64,000 bases of DNA from Nocardiopsis sp. N85 (GCF_028882275.1 NZ_JARBUT010000001.1:868001-932000), one strand, 5' to 3'. Positions 26,069 through 36,024 are shown, counted from the first letter of the stretch. The notes: generated from the letters alone by a model not told the origin. Program-made: numbers and translations.

Positions 26069-26779
26069 TCAGAGCACCGACCACAGCACCAGCACACCGC
26101 CCGACAGCAGGGTCACCGCCCAGATCCGGTCCATGGTGACCCCCTTCCAGCGCAGGGCGTGCACCCCCAGGAAGTCGTGGGCCACCAACGCGGCGACCGC
26201 GCACGCCGCGAGCATCGCCGCCGTGTGCACCCCGGCGGCCAGCAGCCCGGTCAGGGTCGCGTCCCACAGGCCCCACGCCCCGGGTTCGGCCTCCGGGGCG
26301 GCCCCGGCCACGGTGGCCGATCCGTCGGTGGCCGCGACCCCGTGCCCGCCGTGTCCGCCGCCGGCGTCCATGTCGTGCGACGTGTTCCCGGCCAGCACCG
26401 GCATGAGCATCAGCCCCGCCCCGTGCGCCGAGGCCATGACGAACGACCAGGCCGCCAGCTGCCACGGCGGCAGTCGCAGTTCCATCCGGTGCGCGTGCCG
26501 ACGCCACAACAGCATCACCAGCCCGACCACCACGATCAGGCCCCCGCCGACCACGGGGAAGAGCACCGAGGCGGTCACCGAACCGGTGACGGTGATCGCC
26601 ACCGCGGCCACCGCCACGCTCCCGGCGTGGCCGACGGCGATCGGCGGCAGCGCGCGCAGCACCGCGCCGCGACCGCCCTCCTGGAGGCCCCGCGCCACGG
26701 CCAGCAGCCAGCCCATGCCCGGATGCAGACCGTGGAAGGCGCCCAACGCGACAAGGGCCAGAAGCTGAGCGGAGGTCAC
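26069..26779 (-). CDS. Multi-spanning membrane protein with His-rich loop
   Basis: A 236-residue protein with about six membrane helices. The first helix carries ALGAFHGLHPGMGWLLAVAR; the H...HPGMG pattern recalls the nickel/cobalt exporter (NicO/RcnA) and TauE-like families. A central loop is rich in His and Gly (TSHDMDAGGGHGGHG), which supports metal binding. A transport role for a divalent metal is an inference. The GTG at 26779 starts it (TSAQLLALVALG). It lies upstream of the cell-wall hydrolase in the same direction. Confidence 0.7.
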   Translation of the reverse strand: MTSAQLLALVALGAFHGLHPGMGWLLAVARGLQEGGRGAVLRALPPIAVGHAGSVAVAAVAITVTGSVTASVLFPVVGGGLIVVVGLVMLLWRRHAHRMELRLPPWQLAAWSFVMASAHGAGLMLMPVLAGNTSHDMDAGGGHGGHGVAATDGSATVAGAAPEAEPGAWGLWDATLTGLLAAGVHTAAMLAACAVAALVAHDFLGVHALRWKGVTMDRIWAVTLLSGGVLVLWSVL

Positions 26780-27032
26780 CGCGTCAGATTCACACGGGCC
26801 CGGGGAGCGGGCAACGGATCACCGGCACCTGACCGGGACCGGTCACCTGACGTGCCCGCGGTTTCACCGACGGCTCCGACGGGCAGTCACGCGTTCTCCC
26901 GGAGGTCGCCGACCGCACCGCCGCGCCCACCGGGCCCGGACACGGGGATCGCGGGGCCGGGGGAGCGCCCCTCCGCGCCGAACGGCCCGGATCCGCCGAT
27001 CGCCTCGTCGCCGACACCGGGCCCGCACACGG

Positions 27033-27066
27033 GAGGGGGCGCCGACCCTTCGGTCGGCGCCCCCTC
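27033..27066 (-). terminator. Strong terminator hairpin after the LCP gene
   Basis: A 15-bp perfect inverted repeat (27033-27047 with 27052-27066) and a CTTC loop begin 18 bases past the stop of the minus-strand LCP gene. The remainder of 26780-27084 shows no gene. Confidence 0.75.
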
Positions 27067-27084
27067 GGGCCGTGCTTCACGGTG

Positions 27085-28680
27085 TCACGGGCACAGCGTG
27101 CTCAGATCGGTGGCCTGCTCGCCCACCTGGCGGCCCGGGTCGGCCGGGGCCTCCTCGTCCAGCCCCGTGTACTCCTGCCACTCGGTGCGCTCGTTCTCCT
27201 CCACGGCCTCCTCGCCCGGCGCGGCCGGGTCCGTCGGGGAGGGGGTGCCGGTGGGCAGCTCGTCGCCGTCCGACTCCTGGGCCGCGATCGCCTCGTCGAC
27301 CAACCGCTTGACCTCGTCCCAGTCCGGGTTGGCCGTGTTGACCTGCGGCGGAGACAGCTGCAACGTGCTCATCCCGCCGGTGTCGCCGACCAGGTCGGCC
27401 AGCTCCACGAACGCGGGCACCTTCGACTGGGGGATGTCGGTGCTCAGGGTCCGCTCGGTGGCGCCGGCCAGTCGCCGGTAGCTGGTGAGGACGGTGGTCG
27501 GCTCCACCTGCTCGGCCACGTACTTGATGAGGCAGCCCTGGCGGCCCATGCGCCCGTAGTCGTCGCTGTTGACACGCGAACGCCCGTACCAGAGCGCCTC
27601 GTGGCCGTCCAGCAGCTGGATGCCCGGCTCCAGGACCCCGCCGTGCACGCCGTAGGGGATGGGCTCCTCGATGTTCACCCGGATACCGCCGATGGCGTCG
27701 ATGAGGTCCCGGAACCCCATCATGTCGACCATCGCGTAGTAGGAGACGTCCAGACCGACGTTGTGCCCGATGACCGCCTTGAGGGTGTCGGCCGCCGGGT
27801 CGGAGACGTGGGGGTTGATCGCCAGCTCCTCCGGGTCCTCGGCCACCGTCTGGTAGACGTCGTTGAGCAGCAGGTCGAACCCGTAGGGCTCGGGATAGCG
27901 CTCGGCGAGCGCGGTGTCCTCGGGGAAGCGCGCGTCCTCCAGGTTGCGGGGCAGGCCCACCAGGACCGCCTCGCCGGTGCGCGTGTCGACGCTGGCCACG
28001 ATCATCGTGTCCGTGCGCACGCCGTACCGGTTGTCCGCCGAGTCCGAACCGATCAGCAGGACGTTGACCCGCTCGGCCCCGTTCCACGGGTCGGCGGCGT
28101 CGTGCGGCATGTCCTCGCGATCGGGCCCGCCGAAGATGTTGTTGAGCGCCGCGTAGGTCGTGTACCCGCCGTGCAGGGCCAGCGCGGAGGGCGCCGCGAC
28201 CATCAGGCACAGCAGCACCACCACGGCCCCGCTGAGCAGCCGGACGCCCAGCGACCCCCCCGCCGGGCGGGTGATGACCCACGAGTGCACGATGACGGCC
28301 ATCCACAGCACCGCCACGACGAACACCACGCCCATCGCCGTCAGCAGCCAGCTGCTGCGCAACGCCATACCGGCCACGGCCGTCAGGGTGTCCGCCCCGG
28401 CGCCGGTCAGGCTCATCGCCCACACCACCAGGGCCGCGATGGCGGCCAGGTACAGTCCCAGGATCACCGCGCCCGCCACCCAGCGGCGCATCCGCAGGTG
28501 GGCGATGCCCGGAAGCGGGACCGCGGCGGCCGTCCACAACAGGGCTCCGGCCGTGCTCGGGCGCGTCGACGCCCTGTCCCCTCGCTCGTCCTCCGCTGCC
28601 ACCGACGCTTCCTCTCCAGGGGTCGGAGTTCCGGCCCCGTACTGTCCATTGTTCCCCGCCGATGGACCGCTCGCGGTCAT
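27085..28680 (-). CDS. LytR-CpsA-Psr (LCP) family cell-wall glycopolymer ligase
   Basis: A 531-residue protein. Residues of about 45-175 contain four hydrophobic helices, more than the single anchor of typical LCP proteins. The LCP domain follows: VNVLLIGSDSADNRYGVRTD with TDTMIVASVD, LVGLPRNLED, ALWYGRSRVNSDDYGRMGRQ. The Arg/Asp-rich motifs match the polyprenyl-phosphate binding site. The C-terminal tail is acidic and Pro/Thr-rich. LCP enzymes attach teichoic acid, arabinogalactan or capsule to peptidoglycan outside the membrane. It is transcribed alone and ends in a strong terminator. Confidence 0.92.
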   Translation of the reverse strand: MTASGPSAGNNGQYGAGTPTPGEEASVAAEDERGDRASTRPSTAGALLWTAAAVPLPGIAHLRMRRWVAGAVILGLYLAAIAALVVWAMSLTGAGADTLTAVAGMALRSSWLLTAMGVVFVVAVLWMAVIVHSWVITRPAGGSLGVRLLSGAVVVLLCLMVAAPSALALHGGYTTYAALNNIFGGPDREDMPHDAADPWNGAERVNVLLIGSDSADNRYGVRTDTMIVASVDTRTGEAVLVGLPRNLEDARFPEDTALAERYPEPYGFDLLLNDVYQTVAEDPEELAINPHVSDPAADTLKAVIGHNVGLDVSYYAMVDMMGFRDLIDAIGGIRVNIEEPIPYGVHGGVLEPGIQLLDGHEALWYGRSRVNSDDYGRMGRQGCLIKYVAEQVEPTTVLTSYRRLAGATERTLSTDIPQSKVPAFVELADLVGDTGGMSTLQLSPPQVNTANPDWDEVKRLVDEAIAAQESDGDELPTGTPSPTDPAAPGEEAVEENERTEWQEYTGLDEEAPADPGRQVGEQATDLSTLCP

Positions 28681-29078
28681 GTGGTGCCGTTCGCGAGCAC
28701 GTCCGTATCCGTCGACGGTGACGTCCGTACGGAGAGAGGAAGGCCCTCCCCCCGATGACCGGTGAGGGTCCGGGGCGTGCCGTCGGGGCCGATGCCCTCC
28801 GTCGCGCGGCGTGAAGTGCCCCGGGGGAAGTGGCGCGGGCCCGTGAGATCAGTGTGGCGCTCTGCCTGAGTTGTGTGCACGGCTACTCCCTCATTAGGGA
28901 TGTTCTATACAAGTCTGTTATGTGGTTCCAACGCCTTCGATGGGGCATTGGGACACGCTTCTCGGCCGTTCAAAGGGGTGAATCAGCCGATTTCTTTCTC
29001 GATCGGTAGTGATGGCGGCGCCGTAGCTGCGATGATCTGGCCGCAGGAGGGGGCGTCGTCCGGGGGAAGGGCGGCGTC
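28681..29078. other. Divergent intergenic region, LCP and Lrp genes
   Basis: About 400 bases with no convincing gene. An A/T-richer patch at 28890-28930 contains TTCTATACAAGT and is a likely promoter area for the Lrp-type gene. No clear palindrome is seen. Confidence 0.4.
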
Positions 29079-30008
29079 ATGGGAACGAAAGGCACCATTG
29101 TGCTCGATGCGGTTGACGCGGCGCTGATGCGCGCGTTGCAGGGGGACGGCAGAGCGACGTTCCAGGCGCTGGCCGACGGGGTCGGCCTCTCTCGTACGGC
29201 GGTGCGCGCCAGAGTGCGCCAACTGGTCCAGTCGGGGGCCATCAGGATCGTCGGCGTTCTGCACGCCGGTGTGGTGGGCATGGAGGTCCTCGGCCATGTG
29301 TCGTTCCGTGTCGCCGGTCCTGTCGGCCCCTTGATGGACGCCCTGGGGGAACGCGAGGCGGTGACCTTCGCCGCGCAGTCGGCGGGCAGGTTCCCGGCCG
29401 TCGCCCATGTGCGGTTGGCCGATGACGCCGCTCTCACCAAGGAGCTCGCCGAGTTGCGCGCGCTGCCGGGGGTGGAGGGCGCGGAGGTGTTCCGCGCGGT
29501 GTCGGTGTTCAAGGACGCCCACAGCAGCGTTCGGGAACTGCGCGACGTGGAGTTGGACGCCCTGGACTGGCGGCTGGTTCGCAGACTGCTCCGGGACGGG
29601 CGCGCCTCGTACGCGGATCTGGCCCGGCAGGTGGGCCTGTCGCAGGCGGCGGCGCGCTCCCGAGTGGTGCGTCTGCTGGACTCGGGGGTGATCCACGTGA
29701 CGGCGATCGTGGAGCCGACGGCGCTGGGGGCCAACGAACAGCTGGGGTTCGGGTTGCGCTGCCGCGGCGACGCCGAGGCGCTGGGGGCGGCGCTGGCGAA
29801 CATGTCCCGCGTCTCGTTCCTGGCCAGCGGGTTCGGCCGTTACGACATCGTGGGGACGCTCACCGCGCCCGACCGCTGCCGGTTGGTGGAGGCGCTGGAG
29901 GCGCTCCGGGGCGCACCGGGGGTCGGTCACGTGGAGACCTGGGAGCACCTGTCGATCCGCAAGGAACGGCGGGGCGGGGACCGGACGCTGGAGTGGATCC
30001 CCGGGTAG
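29079..30008 (+). CDS. Lrp/AsnC-family regulator, duplicated form
   Basis: A 309-residue protein, about twice the usual length of 150-160. It has two AsnC-type helix-turn-helix units: DAALMRALQGDGRATFQALA with GVGLSRTAVRARV near the N-terminus, and DWRLVRRLLRDGRASYADLA with VGLSQAAARSRV at about residues 165-205. Each is followed by a RAM-like ligand domain (second: RVSFLASGFGRYDIVGTL). Such tandem-Lrp proteins are known in actinobacteria. The target is probably the following RraA-like gene in the same direction, but a 185-base gap separates them. A GGGGGAAGGG box precedes the start. Confidence 0.9.
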   Translation: MGTKGTIVLDAVDAALMRALQGDGRATFQALADGVGLSRTAVRARVRQLVQSGAIRIVGVLHAGVVGMEVLGHVSFRVAGPVGPLMDALGEREAVTFAAQSAGRFPAVAHVRLADDAALTKELAELRALPGVEGAEVFRAVSVFKDAHSSVRELRDVELDALDWRLVRRLLRDGRASYADLARQVGLSQAAARSRVVRLLDSGVIHVTAIVEPTALGANEQLGFGLRCRGDAEALGAALANMSRVSFLASGFGRYDIVGTLTAPDRCRLVEALEALRGAPGVGHVETWEHLSIRKERRGGDRTLEWIPG

Positions 30009-30193
30009 GGGGCGTGCCGCGGAGGCACCGGTCCCACGGTCTCGCGCGCTGGGTCGCCGACAAATGTAACCATCGGTAGCATTTTTACGTGTTTCCGCCA
30101 CGTATGGCTTGCGTCACGCCTAAGTTACCCGTGAGTATGGAGGAGGCCGGTTCGAATCGGCCACACCGGGCGCGGGTGTAGCGGGAGGCAGAC

Positions 30194-30979
30194 ATGGCGC
30201 TTGCGGACACACTGACGGCTGTGGGCACGGTGGCGTTGGCCAGGTGCGGTGCCCGACCCTTCGGGACCGATCTGTTCTCCGTCTGGCCCGGGGCCTCCTT
30301 CGCGGCGACCGCCTTTCCGGTGCGCTGCGCCCCCGGGGACAACCTCGCCCTGCACGTCGCCATCGCCCAGGCGCCCCCCGGGGCCGCCCTGGTCGTCGAC
30401 GTCTCGGGGGAGACCGAGTACGGCTACATCGACGAGATCCTGGCGGTGGCCGCCCGTGCCCGCGGCGTGACCGGCATCGTCCTGGAGGGGTGCGTGCGCG
30501 ACGTCGCCGCCATCGCCCGCTGCGAACTGCCCGTGTTCGGCGCGGGGGTGGCGGTGCGCGAGGCGCGTCCGGAAGCGGGCGGCTCGGTCGGGGAGCAGAT
30601 CACCATGGCGACCGTGGGGCCGGTCCCCCTCCCGGTGCGCAGGGGCGACTGGATCGTGGCCGACGACGACGGCGTCGTGTGCCTGCCCCGGGGGCAGGTC
30701 AGCGCCATCATCGCCGAGACGATGGACAGCATCACGCGCGAGCGGGAGATCATCGACGCGGTGTGCGCCGGGGAGAGCACCCTGGACCTGCTCGGGCTGG
30801 ACCCGTCGCGGGTCAGCGGCTGGGAGGGCGCGGTCGAGACCCGGAGCCGGCGCTCCGGCGCGCGCACCAGGCCCCTGGGCGGTCGCCGTGAGGGGGCGGC
30901 GCGCGGTTCCGGGGGCGACCAGTCCCGGCCGCGCCTGTCCTCGCGTCCGGCGCTCGGCGAGGCCTACGGCGGCGAGTAG
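30194..30979 (+). CDS. RraA-like / 4-hydroxy-4-methyl-2-oxoglutarate aldolase family protein
   Basis: A 261-residue protein. The first 195 or so residues match the RraA/HMG-aldolase fold: VRCAPGDNLALHVAIAQAPP, VLEGCVRDVAAIA and GDWIVADDDGVVCLPRGQV. The R and D of GCVRD and the ADDDGV segment are the expected substrate and metal positions, so an aldolase or oxaloacetate decarboxylase activity is possible. A disordered tail of about 50 residues rich in Arg, Gly and Ser is an addition to the normal length. The upstream 30 bases hold a GGGAGG box. Confidence 0.85.
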   Translation: MALADTLTAVGTVALARCGARPFGTDLFSVWPGASFAATAFPVRCAPGDNLALHVAIAQAPPGAALVVDVSGETEYGYIDEILAVAARARGVTGIVLEGCVRDVAAIARCELPVFGAGVAVREARPEAGGSVGEQITMATVGPVPLPVRRGDWIVADDDGVVCLPRGQVSAIIAETMDSITREREIIDAVCAGESTLDLLGLDPSRVSGWEGAVETRSRRSGARTRPLGGRREGAARGSGGDQSRPRLSSRPALGEAYGGE

Positions 30980-31191
30980 CCCCGCGCGCCCCACCCGTCC
31001 CGGGTGTCACATGCGGTTCGGCTTTCGTGCCGGCCCGAGGTGTGACCGCGGCCTCGGTCCCGGGGTGCCCCGTGTGCTCGCCCCGTGTGCCACATGCGGC
31101 TCAGGAGGTGTGCCGGTTCCGAACGCGCGAACGGCCCCGACCCTGGAAAGGGGACGCCCCCAGGGGTGGGGCCGCGGCGCGGCCGGGCCGC

Positions 31192-31893
31192 TCACTCCTC
31201 GGTCAGGGAGAGCAGTTCGTCGATGTAGCAGGTCGCCTCGCGCACCGCGGCCGTCGGGTCGGCGGCGCGGATGGCCTCGGTGAGTTTGGAGTGGTCGATC
31301 CCGTCCCCGGTCGGCGTGGGGGCGGCGCCCTCCTCCTCGTTCTTCTCATAGGCCGTGTGCGCGATGCTCGCGTACACCACCTGCGCGATGTCGTCGTACA
31401 GGTCGATGAGCAGCGTGTTGTGGGTGGCGTTGACGACCGCGCGGTGGAACGTGAAGTCGGCCTCCACGAACGCGCTCATGTCCCGATCGCGCCAGGTGGA
31501 CTCGCGCAGGGCCATGGCCCGGTCGATGTCGGCCATGTCCTCCTCGGTGTGGCGCAGCGCCGCCAGGCGGGCCGCCTCCACCTCCAGGGCGCGGCGCACC
31601 TCCAGGTTCTCGCGCACGCGCGAGCGCTCCAGGCGTCTGCGCAGGGCTCCACCGAGTTCGCTGGAGGCGCGCACGAACGTGCCCGCCCCCTGGCGGATCT
31701 CCAGCAGGCCCGCGTGCGCGAGGGCCCGTACGGCCTCGCGGACCGTGTTCCGGCCCACTTCGAGCTGCTCCGACAGTTCCGACTCGGTGGGGATGCGGTC
31801 GCCGATGCCCCACTCACCCGAGTCGATCTGGGCTCGTAACTGACTGATGACCTGGTCGACGAGACCGGTCCGGCGTGTCGAGGCGAGGGGCAC
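31192..31893 (-). CDS. FadR-type GntR regulator
   Basis: A 233-residue regulator. The winged helix spans about residues 10-75 (IGDRIPTESELSEQLEVGRN, TVREAVRALAHAGLLEIRQG). The C-terminal FCD helical domain shows EADFTFHRAVVNATHN, with D and H residues that normally bind a metal. Such proteins sense small organic acids. The GTG start at 31893 follows AGGAGG at ideal spacing. It is divergent from the MFS gene at 32061, which is the likely target. Confidence 0.92.
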   Translation of the reverse strand: MPLASTRRTGLVDQVISQLRAQIDSGEWGIGDRIPTESELSEQLEVGRNTVREAVRALAHAGLLEIRQGAGTFVRASSELGGALRRRLERSRVRENLEVRRALEVEAARLAALRHTEEDMADIDRAMALRESTWRDRDMSAFVEADFTFHRAVVNATHNTLLIDLYDDIAQVVYASIAHTAYEKNEEEGAAPTPTGDGIDHSKLTEAIRAADPTAAVREATCYIDELLSLTEE

Positions 31894-31967
31894 GCTTTTA
31901 CCTCCTAGGGGCGGGTCGCCGGATGACAGGGCCAGCGTACGGATGCGGTCGGTTAAGGCCGGAGCTT

Positions 31968-31994
31968 AGACCAGTCACGGACCGGAATTGGTCT
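31968..31994. promoter_or_regulatory. Inverted repeat, candidate operator for the FadR-type regulator
   Basis: AGACCA (31968-31973) and TGGTCT (31989-31994) form an inverted repeat 15 bases apart between the divergent regulator and transporter genes. The half-sites are short, so this is tentative. Confidence 0.35.
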
Positions 31995-32060
31995 CGAACG
32001 TCAATGCGTTATCCTCATGCAGTACATCGGGTCATCCTACGAATCTGTGAGTCGCCTTCC

Positions 32061-33344
32061 ATGAGTACCCGAGTCCTTCCCCGGAACAGCGAGACGAATC
32101 GTCGCCCTCAGGACGGGAACACCCCGGACCGCCCCTCGGTCGGAGCGTTGTTCCTGATCGCCGCCGGTATCGCCCTGGCGGCCCTCAACCTGCGCACGGC
32201 CATCACCAGCGTGGGCCCCCTCCTCGGCGAGGTCACCGGAGCGCTCGGGATGACCGCCGTGGGCGCCGGCGTCCTCACCACCCTGCCCGTGCTGAGCTTC
32301 GCGCTCTTCGGGGCGCTCACGCCCTCGCTGTCCCGCCGACTCGGCTCGCATCGACTCCTGGTACTGGCCCTGGTCGCCCTCACCCTCGGCCTGGGCGGAC
32401 GCGCCCTGGTCGGATCCCCGCTGCCGTTCCTCGCCCTGAGCGTGCTGGCGCTGTCGGGCGGCGCGATCGGCAACGTCATCCTCCCGGTCCTGGTCAAGCG
32501 GCACTTCCCGCACCGGGTCGGGCTGATGACCACCGTCTACACCACGGCCCTGGCCCTGGGCACCACCATCGCCGCGGCCACCACCGTGCCCCTGTACGAC
32601 TCGACCGGTCAGTGGCGCGTGGCCCTGGGCTCCTACGCCCTGTTCGGCCTGATCGCCGTCGTGCCGTGGCTGCTGGTCCTGCGCCACGGGTCCACCCCCG
32701 GCGGCTCCACCCGGACGTTCGGCTTCGGCCGGGTGCTGTCCACCGGTGTGGGCCTCCAGTCGATGCTGTACTTCGGCACGCAGTCGTCGGTGGCCTACAT
32801 CATGTTCGGCTGGTACGCCCAGATGCTGCGCGACCAGGGGATGAGCGCACAGAGCGCCGGGCTGGCCCTGTCCTACCTGACGCTGCTCGGCATCCCCATG
32901 TCCCTGGTGCTGCCCACCCTGCTGACCCGGGTGCGCGACCAGCGGCCCTTCGTGCTGATGTTCTCCCTGTCCTATCTGGTGGGGCTGGGCGGGCTGTGGT
33001 TCTCGCCGATGAACGGGGTGTGGGTGTGGACCACCCTCATCGGCGTCGGCATGGGCAGCTTCGTGTACGCCCTCACCTCGTTCGCGCTGCGCACCCGCAC
33101 GGGGGAGGGCACGGCGGCCCTGTCGGCGACGAGCCAGAGCCTGGGCTATCTCATGGCCGGTACCGGTCCCTTCCTGTTCGGTCTGCTCCACGAGCTGAGC
33201 GGCGGCTGGCACGCCCCGCTCCTGCTGCTGCTGGCCCTGGTCCTGGTCAACGCCGTGACGGGCTGGCTGCTGGGCCGTCCCCGTCACCTGGAGGACGCCC
33301 TCGCCGCCCGCGACGGGCGGCGCGGGTCCACCGCCCGGCCCTGA
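32061..33344 (+). CDS. MFS transporter, CynX/NimT type
   Basis: A 427-residue transporter with 12 predicted helices. The first helix reads ALNLRTAITSVGPLLGEVT, the usual start of the CynX/NimT group, which includes cyanate and nitroimidazole transport-related proteins. The other helices are typical of MFS. The substrate is unknown. The ATG at 32061 is chosen over upstream codons in the same frame that lie in the operator region. The divergent FadR regulator suggests an organic acid or related compound. Confidence 0.9.
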   Translation: MSTRVLPRNSETNRRPQDGNTPDRPSVGALFLIAAGIALAALNLRTAITSVGPLLGEVTGALGMTAVGAGVLTTLPVLSFALFGALTPSLSRRLGSHRLLVLALVALTLGLGGRALVGSPLPFLALSVLALSGGAIGNVILPVLVKRHFPHRVGLMTTVYTTALALGTTIAAATTVPLYDSTGQWRVALGSYALFGLIAVVPWLLVLRHGSTPGGSTRTFGFGRVLSTGVGLQSMLYFGTQSSVAYIMFGWYAQMLRDQGMSAQSAGLALSYLTLLGIPMSLVLPTLLTRVRDQRPFVLMFSLSYLVGLGGLWFSPMNGVWVWTTLIGVGMGSFVYALTSFALRTRTGEGTAALSATSQSLGYLMAGTGPFLFGLLHELSGGWHAPLLLLLALVLVNAVTGWLLGRPRHLEDALAARDGRRGSTARP

Positions 33345-33416
33345 GGCCGGTTCCGCGAGCCGAGACGCGAGGACCGTCCGGTGGCCGCGCGCCCGGAGCG
33401 CGCCCCGGGGCGGGTC

Positions 33417-34268
33417 CTAGCCGGGCAGCCAGTCCAGGTGGCCGATGAGGTACACCGAACCGACGAACGCCACGATGTCGATGATCGTGTGCGCCACCAC
33501 CAGCGGCATCACCCGGCCGTACCGGTGATAGAACCAGCCGAACACCAGCCCCATGACCAGGTTGCCGAAGAACATCCCCACCCCCTGGTACAGGTGGTAG
33601 AAGGCGCGCAGCACCGAACTCGCCACCACCGCCTTCCAGGGCGACCACCCCAGCTGCCCCAGCCGGTGCAGCAGGTAGCCGACGACGATGACCTCCTCCA
33701 GGATCCCGTTCTTGGCGGCCTGGAGGATCAGCACGGGCACGTCCCACCAGTTCCCCTCCAGGGCGCTGGGGGCGATCGTCACGGTCATGCCCAGCCGCCA
33801 CGAGACCACGTAGACGACGAGGCCGCCGGCCCCGATCAGGGCCGCCAGCAGCGCGCCCGAGCCCAGGTCGAACCCGGGCCTGCGCAGATCGAACCCGATG
33901 GTGCGCGTCGACTCGGCGGACCGGTGCAGCAGGTACCCCACCAGCAGCACCGGGACCAGACCCACCGCCACCCGGTACAGCTGCCAGGACAGGTCCAGCC
34001 ACGGCCGCTCGTCGGCCTGGGGGCGCACCAGGCTGGCGGTGTGCTCGGCCAGGGACTCGGTCGCGGTGAGCACGCCGAGGAAGTTGATGGTCGCCGACAC
34101 GGCCGCGGCGCCCAGGGACAACGCCAACAGGCACACGATCTCCCACCGCAGGGTGGTCGCCCCCGGCAGGCCGATGCCGGGGGCGGCGGGCGGCCGCGCG
34201 GAGGCGGGGCCCTCCTCGGACGGGGAAGGGTGCCGGTCGGGGCGGATCTCGTCTCTCACGAGACGCAA
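33417..34268 (-). CDS. CPBP-family intramembrane protease
   Basis: A 283-residue membrane protein with about seven helices. The CPBP (Abi, CAAX-protease-like) motifs are GILEEVIVVGYLLHR, with the two Glu, then RAFYHLYQGVGMFFGN and VAHTIIDIVAF. These Glu and His residues form the metal or glutamate active site of the family. Roles in prenyl-protein processing or in bacteriocin self-immunity are known for some members; none can be assigned here. It ends about 70 bases from the convergent MFS gene. Confidence 0.88.
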   Translation of the reverse strand: MRLVRDEIRPDRHPSPSEEGPASARPPAAPGIGLPGATTLRWEIVCLLALSLGAAAVSATINFLGVLTATESLAEHTASLVRPQADERPWLDLSWQLYRVAVGLVPVLLVGYLLHRSAESTRTIGFDLRRPGFDLGSGALLAALIGAGGLVVYVVSWRLGMTVTIAPSALEGNWWDVPVLILQAAKNGILEEVIVVGYLLHRLGQLGWSPWKAVVASSVLRAFYHLYQGVGMFFGNLVMGLVFGWFYHRYGRVMPLVVAHTIIDIVAFVGSVYLIGHLDWLPG

Positions 34269-34420
34269 TCTACGCGCCCCGGGCGCCCGGCGATCACCGA
34301 CCTGGACGGCCGGTCCTGGTGACCGCCCTCGTCACGGCCGTCACCCTCGTCGCCGTCGTCGTCCGGACACGCCGACGGCCGCCCCCCGGGAACGGGGAGC
34401 GGCCGTCGGCACAAGCCGCC

Positions 34421-34454
34421 GGCCATGCGCGTGTGACACGGATCGCGCATGGCC
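34421..34454 (-). terminator. Hairpin downstream of isocitrate lyase
   Basis: An 11-bp perfect inverted repeat (34421-34431 with 34444-34454) with a 12-base loop lies about 85 bases past the end of aceA. The gap 34269-34537 holds no gene. Confidence 0.5.
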
Positions 34455-34537
34455 GACGGCTAGGGGGTGGCGGCCGTCCCGCCCCGCCCCAGCCACGAAA
34501 GCGGGGAGGGACGACCGCCGAGGAAAGAAGACCAGGG

Positions 34538-35836
34538 TCAGTGAGCCGCTGAGAACTGGTCTTCCTCGGTGGAACCGGTGAGAGCCGTGGTGCTGGCCTC
34601 GGGGGCGATGGTCGTGCTGATGGTGTCGAAGTAGCCGGTGCCGACCTCGCGCTGGTGGCGGGTCGCGGTGTAGCCGTCGGCCTCCGCCGCGAACTCGGCC
34701 TCCTGGAGCTCGACGTACGAGGTCATCCCGTTCTGGGCGTAGCCCTTGGCCAGGTTGAACATCGAGTAGTTGAGCGAGTGGAAGCCGGCCAGGGTGATGA
34801 ACTGGAACTTGTAGCCCATGTGGCCCAGCTCGCGCTGGAACTTCGCGATGGTCGCGTCGTCCAGGTGGCGCTTCCAGTTGAAGGACGGCGAGCAGTTGTA
34901 GGCCAGCATCTGGTCCGGGTACTCGGCCTTGATGCGCTCGGCGAAGTTGCGGGCGACCTCCAGGTCGGGGGTCGCGGTCTCCATCCAGAGCAGGTCGGAG
35001 TGCGGGGCGTAGGCCAGGCCGCGGGCGACGCAGGCGTCGACGCCGTTGCGGAAGCGGTAGAAGCCCTCGGCGGTGCGCTCACCGGTGACGAACGGCTGGT
35101 CGCGCTCGTCGATGTCGCTGGTGATCAGCGTGGCGGCCTGCGCGTCGGTACGGGCGATGACCAGGGAGGGGACACCGGCGACGTCGGCGGCCAGGCGCGC
35201 GGCGTTCAGCGTCTTGACGTGCTGTCCCGTGGGGATGAGCACCTTGCCGCCCAGGTGGCCGCACTTCTTCTCGGAGGCCAGCTGGTCCTCCCAGTGCACG
35301 CCCGCCGCGCCGGAGGCGATCATGCCGCGCATGAGCTCGTAGGCGTTCAGGACGCCACCGAAGCCGGCCTCGGCGTCGGCGACGATCGGGGCGAGCCAGT
35401 GCGGGGCGTTCTCGTCACCCTCGGCCCAGGTGATCTGGTCGGCGCGCATCAGGGCGTTGTTGATGCGGCGGACGACGGCCGGGACGGAGTTGGCCGGGTA
35501 CAGGCTCTGGTCCGGGTAGGTGTTGCCGGAGAGGTTGGCGTCGGCCGCGACCTGCCACCCGGAGAGGTAGATGGCCTTGAGACCGGCGCGGACCTGCTGG
35601 ACCGCCTGGTTGCCGGTGAGGGCGCCGAGGCTGTTGACGTAGTCCTCGGTGTGCAGGAGCTTCCAGAGACGCTCGGCACCGACGCGGGCCAGCGTGTGCT
35701 CTTCGGTGATCGAGCCGCGGAGCTTGACCACCTGGTCGGCGGAGTAGGTGCGCTCGATCCCGGCCCACCGGGGGTCGGTCTCCCACTCCCGCTGGAGTGC
35801 CGCGCTGGCTTCCTGACGTCGAGCGCTGGTGCTCAT
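34538..35836 (-). CDS. aceA: Isocitrate lyase
   Basis: A 432-residue enzyme that splits isocitrate into glyoxylate and succinate in the glyoxylate bypass. The hallmark [20 protein letters not shown], with the catalytic Cys, is present, together with [15 protein letters not shown] and [17 protein letters not shown]. The length and the N-terminus [15 protein letters not shown] fit actinobacterial AceA; an upstream in-frame start at 35875 is less likely. Malate synthase is not in the window. The divergent RamB-like regulator is the expected controller on acetate or other short-chain acids. Confidence 0.97.
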   Translation of the reverse strand: MSTSARRQEASAALQREWETDPRWAGIERTYSADQVVKLRGSITEEHTLARVGAERLWKLLHTEDYVNSLGALTGNQAVQQVRAGLKAIYLSGWQVAADANLSGNTYPDQSLYPANSVPAVVRRINNALMRADQITWAEGDENAPHWLAPIVADAEAGFGGVLNAYELMRGMIASGAAGVHWEDQLASEKKCGHLGGKVLIPTGQHVKTLNAARLAADVAGVPSLVIARTDAQAATLITSDIDERDQPFVTGERTAEGFYRFRNGVDACVARGLAYAPHSDLLWMETATPDLEVARNFAERIKAEYPDQMLAYNCSPSFNWKRHLDDATIAKFQRELGHMGYKFQFITLAGFHSLNYSMFNLAKGYAQNGMTSYVELQEAEFAAEADGYTATRHQREVGTGYFDTISTTIAPEASTTALTGSTEEDQFSAAH

Positions 35837-36024
35837 GTGCGTTCCCGCCTTACGTGTAGTCCCCAAGGTGTTCACACCGGTCGAGGGGAGGGCCTGCCCG
35901 GGGCCAGGGGGTGAGCCCCTGGGCGGTAAGTTCCCCGCCGGTAACTATGATTCTTAGGGAAGATCCAGAGCTTTTCCACTCGAAATCGGGTGAAGATTGT
36001 CGATTCTTTCCGTACGATGAACGC

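Noticed and set aside
30135-30175. GGTTCGAATC, resembling a tRNA T-arm
   Set aside because: The stem pairs only with an 8-base loop, and no acceptor, D or anticodon arms can be built around it.
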